This document shows positions 23,435 to 36,654 of a stretch of 50,758 nt of DNA, piece after piece (positions within the stretch are counted from its first letter, which is position 1; the number at the start of each line of letters is the position of its first letter). A program made the translations under genes and the position numbers. This DNA is from Saksenaea vasiformis B4078 (lineage: Eukaryota > Mucoromycota > Mucoromycetes > Mucorales > Saksenaeaceae): the NCBI GenBank assembly GCA_000697055.1, contig JNDT01001810.1, forward strand, positions 1 to 50,758, read 5' to 3'. Below the pieces are notes generated by a model. It saw nothing but the letters and a program-made list of their open reading frames with translations, did no database searches and was not told the origin of the DNA.

Positions 23435-25111
23435 ATGCTAGACATATTACCAAGAGAGGTTTTGTTAAACATTGCAAAGAGTCTTTCGCGCAAGAGATCA
23501 ATGTACATGTCGATATGTGTGTCGCTCTTGGAACGACCCATTCGCAGCAATCATATGCAGCGCCGTTTACATTGATGATCGAAATCAATTGCGGTCATTT
23601 TTTGGAGCACTGCTTAGTACGGAAGCAATCAATCCTCTAGGTTATCATGTACGTACGCTGGCCTTCGCAGACCATGTACGTGTTCCGCATGAAACGCTCC
23701 ACTTGCTTCCACGTCTATGTCCATTCCTGGTCGAACTCAGGTACAAAAGTTTTGGCGCTCTTCGTATAAACCTGTGATGGCCGGCTGCAAATACCTTACG
23801 AAAACACCTCTCCTACATCTGGATCGACCGTTGAATCTCCCGCCAGACTACCTCGCTCGGTTACACATAGCAGTTGATATTCTTCCCGGCTGCCTTGATC
23901 TGTTAACGAAAATGCCCTACATTCGATCACTGCAGTTTTGCGGAAAGGACTATAATTTATCTATGATTGAACTGGAATCACTTTTGGAGACTCTTCCATA
24001 TTTGGAAACAATTCAGTTCAAAGGTGTAAAAGTCTGTGGACCTACGCCAGAAAATACTACACCTTGCAATGTCGTGCGCAAATTACGCCTGGATGGTATC
24101 CATGGCTCGGAAATTTATTACTATCTGGCGCGTAAATACAGATATATTAGTCACTTGAATGTCTCCATGTTTCCAGAGGATTTTTGGCAGGACGTTGCTC
24201 ATCTCATCGATTCCTGTGGCCACCTTAAAAAGCTCATAATTAACGGTACCGAGATTGACGACGTTCCCCGTAGAATCTTATGTAATAGCATGATGAAGAC
24301 GTTATGGCATATTGCTTATACTGCTTTATTTGTAGATCTCCACGGTTACAGCGCGAAGTATGGTATTTTATACAACAAAGGAAGGCAGCCTGAACTGATG
24401 TACCAAACATCCGCTTTGCATTTGGTATACCTCAAGATTGATCACATCAACCGTTATATTCATTACGCCGAGTCTCTCGACATTGGATGGCTCCTCTGCA
24501 GCCTGCCACAACTGAAGGTGCTCACGATTACGGCTGGGGTGGGAGAACTGAGACCTGGACGATCCACCAGAATGAAGCATGGGCTGGAGGAGTTGACATT
24601 GAAACTAAGCGACGTGCGCACAGCAGTGTATCCATACTTATCCAAAGCCTGTCCGCGTTTGTCTAAACTAGCCTTCCATTGCGAAGATCAACCGCGCAGT
24701 GGGCTTTTCTGGTCACAGCGACGACAAATCGTCAATATGCCCTGCACGCATCTCAAGCTGTTAGCAACCCATACAAGTCAAACTGTGCTAAGGCTGACGA
24801 AAACTAGCAAAACCGAGAGGATCTTGGAGCGGTATAAGAAGTATTACGGTGCAATCAATAAGCGGAAGATGAAAGGTTGGACATGTTGTTACATAGCAGA
24901 ACAAGAGTCGATTGGATCTCGCTCAGTACACAGGTCAAAGCAGCGAGAAGAGAGTATAGTGACGACGCTCGCGCACGCAACAGATTGGCGGAGGGAATCT
25001 TTCTGCTCCAAACACGTTGAAGAGACGCGCTTTCTAGACGAAAAGTCCATTGTATCGTTTAAATGTCCTTCTGTAGACAAGATGATCTTTGAGGACATAT
25101 CACTCTTCTGA
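23435..25111 (+). pseudogene. F-box/LRR gene with two single-base frameshifts
   Basis: The reading begins at ATG 23435 with MLDILPREVLLNIAKSL, matching the start of the minus-strand F-box gene. At the T-run 23484-23486 the homologous frame continues one base later (RARDQCTCRYVCRSWN), which implies one extra T. At the A-run 23745-23748 the frame returns to the original, implying one missing base: RLCPFLVELRYK then KFWRSSYKP, against TKFWRSPFK in the intact copy. From there a clean frame runs to 25111 (about 450 codons). LRR-like segments include LPYLETIQFKGVKVCGP, CGHLKKLIINGTEI, LPQLKVLTITAGVG and LEELTLKLSD. Both breaks are in homopolymers, so sequencing or assembly error is as likely as real decay. 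If corrected it would be a full-length F-box protein of about 555 aa. Confidence 0.75.
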
Positions 25112-25771
25112 AGCAATGTGCCTGTGATGCTTACGGAATGGAATTAGCTCGTGTTTTTCTCTTACACAAGCGTTTGTATTTAATGTTTTGAATTTCCATC
25201 TTCTAAAAAAAGAAATTAGCACAGCGATCATTGACCACTGTTAATTGATTGGAGTCTATAACATCCTTGTGTATACTGGGGTAGGGGTCCCTTGATTTGA
25301 CATGTTTTTTTCCGATCCGGATCCAGTTCGAGTGAACATGTGAAGAGTACGGTGTGCTCCGTATGTGGTAGCTTTCTGGAATCCCCGAAAAGATCGCTTC
25401 GCGAAACCTTGTTTTCTTTTTGCGGGGAAAGTGTGGAAACACGGGTCAACACGGAAGTGTTTTATGCAAAAATTCACGTGCGGGATTTATTTGGTTTGTT
25501 TGCTTTTTGAGAAACGGCACTCCGCGTGGGAAAAGCCTGTCGTTGCCTTTATTAGCTCTGCGAATTAAAACTCCACGACGACGTGTAGTCTATCGACCAT
25601 GAGGATAATGAATGTAGTTATGAGCATAGTATGTACTTTGACGACAAAAGAGAAAGACCGGAGCCTTTTTTTCTTTTTATTATTTAGCAATCAATTCTTC
25701 TACTGCGCTACAGTGTTATATACATCTTAGAAAGAGAAGGAAAAAGGGTTGAAAGGAGCATTTCTCCCAAT
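25112..25771. other. Intergenic between convergent F-box copy and GAPDH
   Basis: Contains the 3' flank of both genes. Three overlapping minus-strand frames at 25203-25477 read a basic, low-similarity sequence and are probably chance. A short inverted repeat (TCGCTTCGCGA) lies at about 25396. A purine-rich stretch at 25725-25760 precedes the GAPDH stop on the other strand. Confidence 0.4.
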
Positions 25772-27004
<1,233 letters not shown>

Positions 27005-27067
27005 GTTTTAGAAAAGAGTTAAGATGAAAAGAATAAGGAAAAAAAGACGCGCTTGTCATAGACATGT

Positions 27068-27077
27068 CTTTTTATAA
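27068..27077 (-). promoter_or_regulatory. TATA box of GAPDH
   Basis: The minus strand reads TTATAAAAAG here, about 65-75 bp upstream of the GAPDH ATG. It is followed by a pyrimidine-rich leader with TTTTTTTCC and CTTTTC runs, as is usual for highly expressed fungal glycolytic genes. Confidence 0.6.
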
Positions 27078-27089
27078 TTTGTCCGGTCC

Positions 27090-28469
27090 CGCGTCGTGCC
27101 ATGGACTAAACGCGTCACTCAAACTCCGACGCAGGTATGATCTGATTGATAAAAAGGCCAGACACCGAGCCGTATAACAAAGTACCATGTTCCCGGGACC
27201 TTTGGATGATGCGGGTCATCATCTTCATGCTTTTTTCTCACTCTGTTTGAATACGATAGAAACATGAATGTAGCTAAACGATGAATAATCAAAAGACACC
27301 TGCTGTTATTTTAAGCCGAGTCACTGATAAGATCGTAGGTGTGACTCCATTAGCCGATAAGTGCTTTGATAGGCGGCTACCATTGGGGGCAGACAAAAAA
27401 ATTTTTAGGGAATTTTTTATCTTGTGGTCGATTCTCACGTATCTACCTTTTGAAACTAATCATTGCATGGCTAAAACATTTAGAAACTATCGATTGTTTA
27501 GTTTCAAATATAGAAAGTGGCGAGATCCTTGCACAAAATTTCCCATTTTGGATCCTTTATCTGATATTGGGGATGGAAGACAAAAGACTTGCAAAGTCAC
27601 ATAGTTGACTAAGCTTTTCTTACACCCAATTATGATCAACATATACCTACCTATCTTTGATACTATGGGGTGGGTCATACTATGTCTTTCGTCTTGTTCC
27701 CATCAACCTGAGGATTGTTTGTCGCACCTAATCCGGTCTTGGTTGAGTCCACTCCGACTCCAAAGATCACACTATTTTCCACCGTAAATGAAAACATAAA
27801 AGTTGTGATTTGTGAGTGCTTGCTCGGAGGTATCTGCAATTGGATTTCAGGTTGCATGTATTTCATCTTGTCTTTTTGACGTCCCTCTTCAAATGCTTCC
27901 GTATTTGATGCGAAACGGATCGAAAGGGGAGTAAAAGCTATCGGCGTGAATTCCGGCGACCTGCCTAGTGACGACCAATCGAATTTGTTTTCGTTGAATC
28001 CACTGTGAAATGCCTATGTCTGCGCGATATCCCACGTGGTTATAAGGCGTAGGGAGAAAATCGTCCTTTGTTGTAGTTCCTTCGTAAGAACGATATCCCA
28101 AGTTCCTGATTTTGCATTGTCATCGGTAATCCCCCCTGCGTATGATGAGGGATACAGAAGCGATTGATGCATAGACTTTCAATGGCCGTACTGAATAGTG
28201 CTGGCGGATTACCAAGTTCTGTACAGATATTGCAAAACGATGTCTGTCGATCCATCAATAAAGTCGTGCTCACGTACCATGAACTTGCTTTCTTATTATC
28301 GCTTAGCTATAAAGGATAGTTTTTTGCTTACACTTTATTCCTACCATATGCAATTTTTTTTACGAAGACGAACGAGGATACCTCGTCAATGAAATAGATT
28401 TGATCTCATAGATCTTACTACAGACGAGGAGCCACTCGCTTTCAAAACCGTAAACTCTCATGCTCAATT
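27090..28469. other. Intergenic, no supported gene
   Basis: Beyond the GAPDH promoter this 1.4 kb holds only short frames (60-107 codons) on both strands, none with a motif. It ends at the head of repeat copy C. Confidence 0.45.
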
Positions 28470-29100
28470 CCACCCAAATAGTCCGTACTTAAAAGGAACG
28501 CACGAATTTCCTTTTTTTTTTCTTTGGTTCTGTTCTCTTTAACATCCCCGGTAAGGGTGTCAATTTTTATACATACACAATTATTCATGTTTTTTTTTGG
28601 CTATCGTTTAGCCTGCATGACCTCTGTCCCGAACCGTCCTGGCTATGGTGTAGCCCCTCGTTCACCACCAAGTAAGCAAGTATTGTTGCACGCTGCCTTA
28701 TCCAACTTTGACAGCAGAACCTCGCCAGACGTTGCATCGCTTTAAGTCCTCTGCACGGCGTAACTTCTCATCACTGGCCTCCGCTGCCAGAACCTCCTCC
28801 CCATGCCGGCCCCACGGGATTCGGGTGCGGGCTTGGCCCAAGCCTGTAGGCCTGATTATCTTCGGGGTAAGTGAGAGGACATCAAAGTATCTTCCATTTA
28901 CTAACCGTGAATGATTTTTATGCTGCTCCAATAAACTATGCGCTCATCTGGGGACCAACTTGATGTAAGTACAGTATTATTTTGTCGCCAATTCGTGAAC
29001 TAAAACCCCATATTCAATTATTTCCTCAGCGCAAACTAGTTTCTTCATGGACGCATAGTTTATTTAGAGTAGCGTAAAAAGTCGTTCAATAAACAGTAAA
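28470..29100 (+). repeat. Dispersed repeat, copy C (plus orientation, full length)
   Basis: Runs from CCGTACTTAAAAGGAACGC through a T-run with CTTTGGTTCTGTT, CCCGGTAAGGGTGTCAA, CGTTTAGCCTGCATGACC and CTGTCCCGAACCGTCC. The 3' half has TTCGGGGTAAGTGAGAGG and CCATTTACTAACCGTGAATG. The inverted pair is AATAAACTATGCG (about 28931) with GGACGCATAGTTTATT (about 29048), and the end is TTCAATAAACAGTAAAC. It is the clearest copy and can serve as the reference for the family. The 73-codon plus frame inside (28524-28745) shares MVLFSLTSPVRVS with the inner frame of copy D. Confidence 0.87.
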
Positions 29101-29103
29101 CAT

Positions 29104-30290
29104 CCCATTCTCAACTTCCAAATGAATGGTAAAGGAAAGTATATCCGGCAAGGTCGCAACTGTAACTTTACTGCTTCAACATTTAATAGGTTTCCAGATG
29201 ATCTTCTATATGATACAGGATATCCACCACCGTTTCCGCACTATGGTCATGATTGGTCCATCACGGTTCCAGCATCTTTATCTTCAGTCCATTCATTTGT
29301 TACGTTCAAAAAACCTTCCAACGTTGGGACGCGTTACCCAAACATTCTGGAATCGTTGCTACGTCAAACACACCCGTCCCCCAGTAGCTCATCGTTACTC
29401 GCTCGTTCATCAGATTTCTCAAGAGCGACACCTTGCACAGCCATACATCCATCGAAAATGCCCTAGTCTTTGATTTCCGAGCCGGGAGATTTGGTATGGC
29501 TCCAAAGAAAAAAGTTTGTTCATTTTCCGTCAACGTATCGCGTAACAGCACATCTTTCATCAATGCATCTCCCATCAACTCGTCACGCTCCTCTTTCTCA
29601 AGTCCAGATATCGCGAATTTTCTTAGACATATTTGATAGCGCAAGTTCCAAACATCGAGAACATTGCACCTAATATAACGGAGATAGTTTGTGCTTTCAG
29701 AGGATAAATATTTTTACCTGTCATTGAGGGCAGCATATCCATTTTTTGTGGATTCTAAAGCACTTGACAAGGATTCGTCAATGGATTTAAATAAAAAAAA
29801 AAAGCACTGATTTCATATGAGCTGCGACACGAAATCCTTAAAATTACTCAGCCTCAGCCTGTATTGTAAAAAGAAATTGTACCCAGGATGATCTGTCTGT
29901 GATTTGGACACTAAGACAACAGTACATTTCGGTCTTTTCTTCATGTTCTCACCTATAGAACTATCGCTTCCTTATAAAATATTGGGAATTGTATAGGCCA
30001 TTACTAATAGACAATAAGACTACTGCATCTATACTTCGCATTGGCGCTTTCTCATATGTTTGTGCCATGCTTAACGAGAGTGGATTTGTGCAGACTCAAC
30101 CTCGATTGAGTGTTGTCCTCTCAATCTAAATGGAAATGCGGTTCTGATTGGAGAGCATGCGTTCACAAGAACAAGGACCTAGACACGGTGTCTGCAAGCG
30201 CTTATCTTTGTAGTAAGTGAGCAATTTCATATTGACAACTTCTTCCATCTGTAGCTCTACCGGCGGCCATTTTCTATACCTGATTCTAAG
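29104..30290. other. Intergenic with a weak minus-strand frame
   Basis: A minus-strand frame at 29306-29644 (112 codons) is charged in its first part (GLEKEERDELMGDALMKD) and overlaps two shorter plus-strand frames. It has no recognised motif and no splice partner. The plus-strand frames through the same bases look no better. Probably non-coding or a decayed gene. Confidence 0.3.
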
Positions 30291-30292
30291 CT

Positions 30293-30612
30293 TTTTTTTA
30301 AAAGGAAGTGCAATTCGTATGTGTGTCATCTTGAGTTGGATGCGCTGCGGTCCCCGGCCCATGCGTCGGGATCGTACCGATGCTAAGTGAGATAACAAAG
30401 TATCGTCGAATGCTCTCGTATTCTTGTATGCTACTCTAATGAGTTTTGCGCATATAGGTAATCGATTTTCACGTAAGTGAATTGGCACTTCTCATAAATG
30501 ATATATTAACGACGCATCTTTTATCTCATCTCAGCACAATGTGATTCTCCACGGACGTAGAATTTATTTAGAGTGATAGTTGTAGATTACCATTCGATGA
30601 ACAGTAATCCAC
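30293..30612 (+). repeat. Dispersed repeat, worn copy F (3' half)
   Basis: Recognisable blocks in order are a T-run with AAAAGGAAGTGC, GGTCCCCGGCCCATGCG and TAAGTGAGATAACAAAGTAT. The terminal block CACGGACGTAGAATTTATTT follows, then GAGTGATAG and CGATGAACAGTAATC. It is much more diverged than copies B and C and several internal parts are missing. Confidence 0.55.
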
Positions 30613-30615
30613 CTT

Positions 30616-33600
30616 AATCGCACGTGGACACGACTTCATTATTGAATCAACTGACATCATTTTTGGAAGCACAAAGTTTTTGCACGACACCAAATTCCAA
30701 AACCGCAATTTTATACTTTGAATGAGTTGCATATCGTAATCGCATCGATCGGCGGGGAAATTTTGTCTGTGCGCCGTTCCACAGACTCATCTGTTTCCCT
30801 CCATCACCCGTTTTCGTGTTGTTTGATGTAGGAAAGCTGATATACATTAGCTGTTTTCCACGAAGTGTGACAGTCGCCACTCACCTAAAGTCCACCTGTG
30901 GTCGATCTCCATGAATATCGGTAGCTACTCGGCCAAGTGCGGAACGATTGGGAACCAGTACTGCGCCTTCCGACAATACTACTAATAAGGTCGGTTGACC
31001 GTGTAGCAAGATCACCGATGATCAGTGGTGAGGTATTAATTGCTGCAATGCTCACATGGTTTTTTTAAGTCTGTAAGGCCTCTGTGACAGACCTATTAGG
31101 TGTCATCGTTATTATCTACGGCTGCAGCTTCTGTTACTTCGCGTGCTGGGAAAAAGATCCTTACAGGCTCGCTGCTGTCAGCTGGCATAGAAAGCCAGTC
31201 AACAAACGTGCTGCGAGATCGTACAGTATTAGTGCATACATTTTAATGTGACGACATATAGCTGTTTGCTCAATACCCACCTTCATTATATATAGCACGA
31301 CGATACGTTCCATCTTCCTTTGTACTTCATGACGCGCTCTTTCTTTAGTTTCACCAACCATTCGTATATGAGTACCGCTCTAGTCCAACCAAGTCGTGCT
31401 CTCTAAACTGTTCACGGACCACTTTGATACGCGCCTGGATATCAATATTGCACCTGTGTTAAATCCCATTATTGCGCATAAGGCCAGTGATCTCAGAGCA
31501 CAGTGTTTATTTAATTTTCATTGCGAGTACGAGTTTAAAAATCCATCCACCGCTTATTATTTATTACTTTGCACAAATCATTTGATCAAGACGGGCATTG
31601 GCGAAGTCTTGGGTTCTTCCTATCCTTCTCCCATTTTATTGCCTGCTGGCAGTTTGTTGGTTTATGATCAGCGAAAATGGTAACTATAAAAAAATGCAGA
31701 GTTGATTGTAGGTTGTTAAATCTTACCAAGAAATTTATACACGCCATTCTTGGAGCGCATCGTAGGTACAGATGTTGGTAGTCGATGTGATAGGCGAATA
31801 GTATAGAAAGCAAACAGAAATAATTGTTCTACTTTAAGGCATATAGGGAATCTGAGTTGTCTAGTGTGATTCTTCTTAGTCAACCAAGCTTGTAAGCTAA
31901 ATGATGCATATGATGACATAGTGACCGATTTGACGTATCATGATGGCATAGTAATGCATATAATCTTACTGGCCAAAATGTATGATCAGGGAACACGAAC
32001 GGAGCAAAGAGGGAGGCACTCAACTGCTGCTATATTTATTCATGCCCTGATTGGGTAAACACCTACTGCCTTCGCTTGCTCAGTGTATGGCTGCCTTGCT
32101 ATTCCTGTCGAAATCGCCCGACCTCATTTTTGATCCGAATTTGTAAGCAAACATAATGGATATCACTATAAAGGATACAGTTGCGTATTCCACGGCTTAA
32201 AACCAGTGATTTTTCGACTTATCAATCTAAATAGGTCATTCTTCAACTCTATATATGGGAAACAGTGAAATAGATTCTAACACCACGTCCTCTGGTATGG
32301 TCTTTCTATATCTGGGTCCTTTCAAAGGTCTCTGGCACGTTTCATACCTGCTAACGGTATGGAAGTAGTTAGCCCAAGCGGCACCATGGATCGGTAATCG
32401 AACATATAAGAGAAATGGGCTGCGTCAGTTAAGGTGCTTAACAAGTGAAACAGTACATTTCAAGTAGCGACTGATCTACTGATTTATCCGTGTGATCTTT
32501 GAGATTTTAGCAAGGTGCTTCAAAGTGTTTCTCTACTACGCTATAGACATGTTATTAACTCGTTCTCCACGGCAGGACGCAGAGCTAAAATCTGTATGAG
32601 CCATATCATATTAAGTGGCGGTTGGCAAAATGATCCCGGTGTCTATTTCCTGAAACCACGTTCACATTGTTACTTTTCGTGACAACAACAGAAGATGGAG
32701 CATTTCTTTTTTTTTTCTCCATCGTTCTTTAAAAGATGAATATTGTTCCTTCTAGGGACAAATACAATGTAATATCCCATACATAATCGACGTTTATAGA
32801 GAAATTAACTAACAACTTCATCGTATCTCTTTAGACGTCCGTCTGGACTGCAAGATGACATATAAGCTCAAGAGAGCTAAGACCAATCAGAAAATTTTAT
32901 AGATTCTGAAAAATGTGGTATCCGGCATCACGCCTACCAGGCTTCCAGCCTACCATCACGTATCGCTGTAGAAACACCACACCACGTTCAGGCAGTTCCT
33001 ATGTGTTTTGAACAGTTTTTCACGATATCGCAAGGTTTGTTGTTACAACTTGCCTCTTCTGCGAGTCATTCATGTATCGGAAAGACAGGCCTATGATGGG
33101 CAACTGTGACTTCCTCGTATGTGTGTCCAAGCAATTCCGTTCGTGTGCAAGTCGTCACAATGGATTGGAACACTGCAACCTCGTACATGACAATGGGTTA
33201 AAAACTGGCATTTTTTTCTTTCTCTCTCTCCTCTTTCTCCTTCCCTTCTCAAGATCATGGGCCTGTCGTTATGTCCCGTTGCCAAATCAAACACTTCAAC
33301 TCAAACCGCTGGCAATCCTAGCAACTATTGCTTGTTGCATAAGATTTACTACTCCACCACCTGGTGCCCGCACTGTGGTCATGATTTGAAATGAATAAGG
33401 GTAAGCGACTGCTCCTCTTTCTCTGTCTTAAACATTTTATTTACTATAGCAAACCTTATTTCTTATGTCCGAAACAAGAAAATTCAAGCATCGATTTCTT
33501 TTCTTTCTTTTTCATTATGCATTATTTGTTTACATTCTATGTGCAAGAGTTTTGTAGTCATTAAAACAAGGAAAACTGTTCAAAAAAGAAACGTTATGAT

Positions 33601-33768
33601 CAGAGAAGGATATAGAAAAGGCAGGGGATGAAAAAGTGCCGTCCGTCTTATAGTGCCTTGCTTTCCTGCTTCAACCGATCCATGTTGATGCAGTTGTACA
33701 ACACTTTCCTTTTTCCCAGGGTTCCCCTTGCTACAGCGTGTCACACGATTCACTGTCCAGCAGTGCTT
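30616..33768. other. Gene-poor region, nothing recognised
   Basis: About 3.1 kb without a supported gene. Frames of 60-105 codons occur on both strands (for example 31396-31683 plus, 30647-30880 minus, 33072-33389 plus) but without motifs, consistent splice sites or codon structure. No repeat copy was recognised here. Confidence 0.45.
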
Positions 33769-35683
33769 TCACCGAAGAATATCAAAATTAAGTTCGACCA
33801 GCTCCACTGTCCACCAAATCTTCTGTTTTGTCTCTGCGTCGGGATTTTGTTGATATACCTCGTCAATCATCGTCTGGATATGTGTACGCCATTCCTGGAC
33901 AGCAGCCAGCCCGCGTCTCTTTGTATCCAACTGTTTCCTCTCTGGGATACATGATAGTGTTACGTCTTTCAAGTCCTTCTGACCAAAAGCATCCGTGACA
34001 CTGAACTCACAATGCAGACAATTCTCGTTCATATAACTCATATATGTCCAACTAATAAGGAGGACGTGGCGATATATGTCCTCCATTGCGTTAATCTGAA
34101 ACGGCCGCGTTTTCATCGCATAGTGAAGCAATCTTTCTATTTTCAGCCCCAGTTGTTTATCGTTCCGCAACCTTTTATGTTGTTCACTGACTGATGAGCA
34201 ATCAGCGTCCGATAGCGCAGAATCACATAGGGAAGAAATAAAAGTTGCGCAGCGAATGACCTGCGTCGTGTGAGCTTATGCATTGTCGCACCAATTCCAT
34301 CCCTTTGTTTTCCCATTCTTTACCTGCAAAAGGCTGGCAACATCATCCCCACGAAGCCTTGCAAATCGTAGGTACGTCTGATCCGATAGCTGTCCAGGCG
34401 TTACAAGATCATTACAATAGGATAAAACGATAAGCTAGCGAAAAGGAAAAGAACATAAGTTCATGGGTATCTTTCACGAGGTTGAAGTTCCCACCATATT
34501 CAGAAGCCTTCCAACAATGTCAATGCTTTCTACGTAAGGCTCATCGACCTTTCGCTGCGTCGCTCTCCTTCTTTCAAAAACATGGAACAGGATATCCAAA
34601 TACCTGTCGAACTGGCCGCGATATCCGTACGAATCTTTTCTTAGAGTGGATAAAAAGAAACAGTTCTCCATCTCCTGTAAGCTATCTAAAAGCTCGAACA
34701 TATCAGATACGTTCCTTTCCATCTTGTAGTTACCTTTTCTCGCTCGCATATCATGTTCCATTACATGTATGAGAATGTCTAATACTAGGCGATGACACTG
34801 GAATACAACACTCTAAGTTCCGTTGCCATGACAGAGAGAGAGAGATTTTTACCTTGGATTTAATATCGTGTTTTTGCTCTTTTAGACAGAAATGAACGAA
34901 ATCCCAAAAGTCTTCAAATTTTCTTAACTTGTGTTCCATCCAATAGGTTTCTTCACATTCATCGTCTTCTATTTCCTCTTCCTCTTCGCTTTCGTATGCA
35001 TTCTTCTTTTTCTTCTTCTTCTGTTCTCCAAGCCTTCGAAACGATCGTAAAAGCTCTTCGAACACAGAGGCCCCAAAAGTCTCCACTAGACTAAATAGTA
35101 AACACCGTGCTTTCTGGCAAGATTGTAAAAATTCACGCCGGTTACGATGGATGGCACCGGGATTCAAAATAATGTTCACCAGTACCACGACGATAAATCT
35201 TGGAGCATAGTGTTTAGAGGCAGAGATCCATGTATCTAAAAGAAATGTACTTACGGCGATGGTTTTCGTCTGGATGCGATTGCCGCCTCAATAATGTCCA
35301 TTGCAGCATCCACTAAATTCATTGGTGGGACAAGTAAGCAAAATAATTTCGGTGGATGGATGAAAAGAAACGTACTGTGACCAACGTCTACATAGTTTAC
35401 TATCATGCGTTGTATCTTCGATTGTAGCATTCCTCTGACGGGATTATTCATACGAGGTGGAATATCAGGATTTCCACCATAAAAATATTGATAGACCTCA
35501 ATCTTCTCTGTCTCAAACCCGAGTATATCGTGAGCAAAACATCCTTCCTCTTCGTCGTCACTGGCAGGGGCATAGCAAAACGATATCCGACCACGCTACG
35601 CGGATTTTTACACAGGTTAGCCATCAATGCGATGAAGAAAGGCCACAACTCACATGATCTACTCCATGCGTTGCGATGGACAT
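33769..35683 (-). CDS. Spliced gene for a 505-aa helical protein of unknown function
   Basis: Seven exons on the minus strand with closing phases: 35654-35683, 35376-35595, 35255-35312, 34853-35198, 34495-34797, 34292-34434 and 33769-34186. Introns run from 55 to 105 nt with GT donors (GTGAGT, GTACGT, GTAAGT, GTAAAA, GTGGGA, GTGCGA). The product starts MSIATHGVDH, followed by an acidic patch (SDDEEEG), then VYQYFYGGNPDIPPRMNNP. A helical region follows (MDAAMDIIEAAIASR, LLFSLVETFGASVFEELL). A low-complexity hinge of six lysines and then a Glu/Asp run lies at about residues 160-180. Further helices include FWDFVHFCLKEQKHD and FDRYLDILFHVFERRR, and the C terminus has KNGKTKGWNW and LKIERLLHYAMKTRPF. 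There is no membrane segment or signal peptide. A nuclear or nucleolar scaffold would fit, but I do not recognise a family. The weakest call is the donor of exon 6 (GTGCGA). Confidence 0.62.
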
Positions 35684-36001
35684 GGTCTTCGCACGGTGAA
35701 TTCTTGAAAGAAAAAGAGGGGTGATGAACAGTGCCTTTTTTCCCCTCCAAAAAAACTTAGTCACTCCGATGATAAGTTCGCGCGGGGCGTGAAACGCTGT
35801 AAATCACAGAAAGAAAAGAGGCAGGAGTGCAAATCTTAAGCTTTAAGCTTTTTTATTTATTTATTACCTTTCATGTTCTTTTCTTATCCGATCGATGCTG
35901 AACATTAATAGTAGCGATGCATCGGCTTCGACAACAGTGTCGCTGCTGCCGTCGCCGCCGTCATCGTCCTCCATGAATACCTTCGACCAATTAAATAAGC
36001 A

Positions 36002-36232
36002 ATGCTGCAAGAGAATCTCAAATCCTCGGGCGCACGTTGGTCACTCTTCAGCAGGAGAAATAGAAGAATACTGCACTCGCTTACAAAAAAAGTAGGAGTT
36101 GTTTGTGGTGATGATATGATACAGCGAGCAAGCATGGCGAAGCCTATGCTCGAGAATGCAGGCACAGTGTTGGTCAACGATAGAATCGAAGTGTATCCTT
36201 TGAGTTCACGCATCATTCAACGATTATTTTAA
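36002..36232 (+). CDS. Small hypothetical frame
   Basis: ATG at 36002, 76 codons, ending just before the DHFR-side intergenic sequence. The second half (GDDMIQRASMAKPMLENAG, then VLVNDRIEVYPL) looks protein-like. An overlapping frame from ATG 35895 to 36095 is Ser/Pro-rich ([20 protein letters not shown]). The two could be parts of one spliced gene, but I could not find a phase-consistent intron. No family recognised. Confidence 0.2.
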   Translation: MLQENLKSSGARWSLFSRRNRRILHSLTKKVGVVCGDDMIQRASMAKPMLENAGTVLVNDRIEVYPLSSRIIQRLF

Positions 36233-36654
36233 AAGATGAAATATTCGTTATCAAGAAAGATCAATATCCCCCAAGCATCCCTCACCCACTGAAACCATAT
36301 TTGCTGTCCTTTGCATCTTTCAAAACTAGCAGCTTTTTCTTTCCAGGGAAAACAATACCTGCACTTGCTTCCCGGGATTATAAACTGAGGGTGCTGCATC
36401 GTCCATAATGTTTTAGTTACTTGATCGGTGTCCATATCATCCTGAAAGGACGCGAAGTTTATAACAGGGCATTCAATTTCGGAAAAGAGGAAACCAGGAA
36501 ATCATCTCGGCTTCCGACTGAAGGACACCTAAACTCTCAAGGCAAGAAACAAAAGGAACCAACTGCCAACGTCTGAATTGTGCCTAAAACAGGAAGTCAA
36601 TCGTCAACCTGAAATTTTTTATTTCCTGGGACGCAATAACAAATTTCAAGCACC

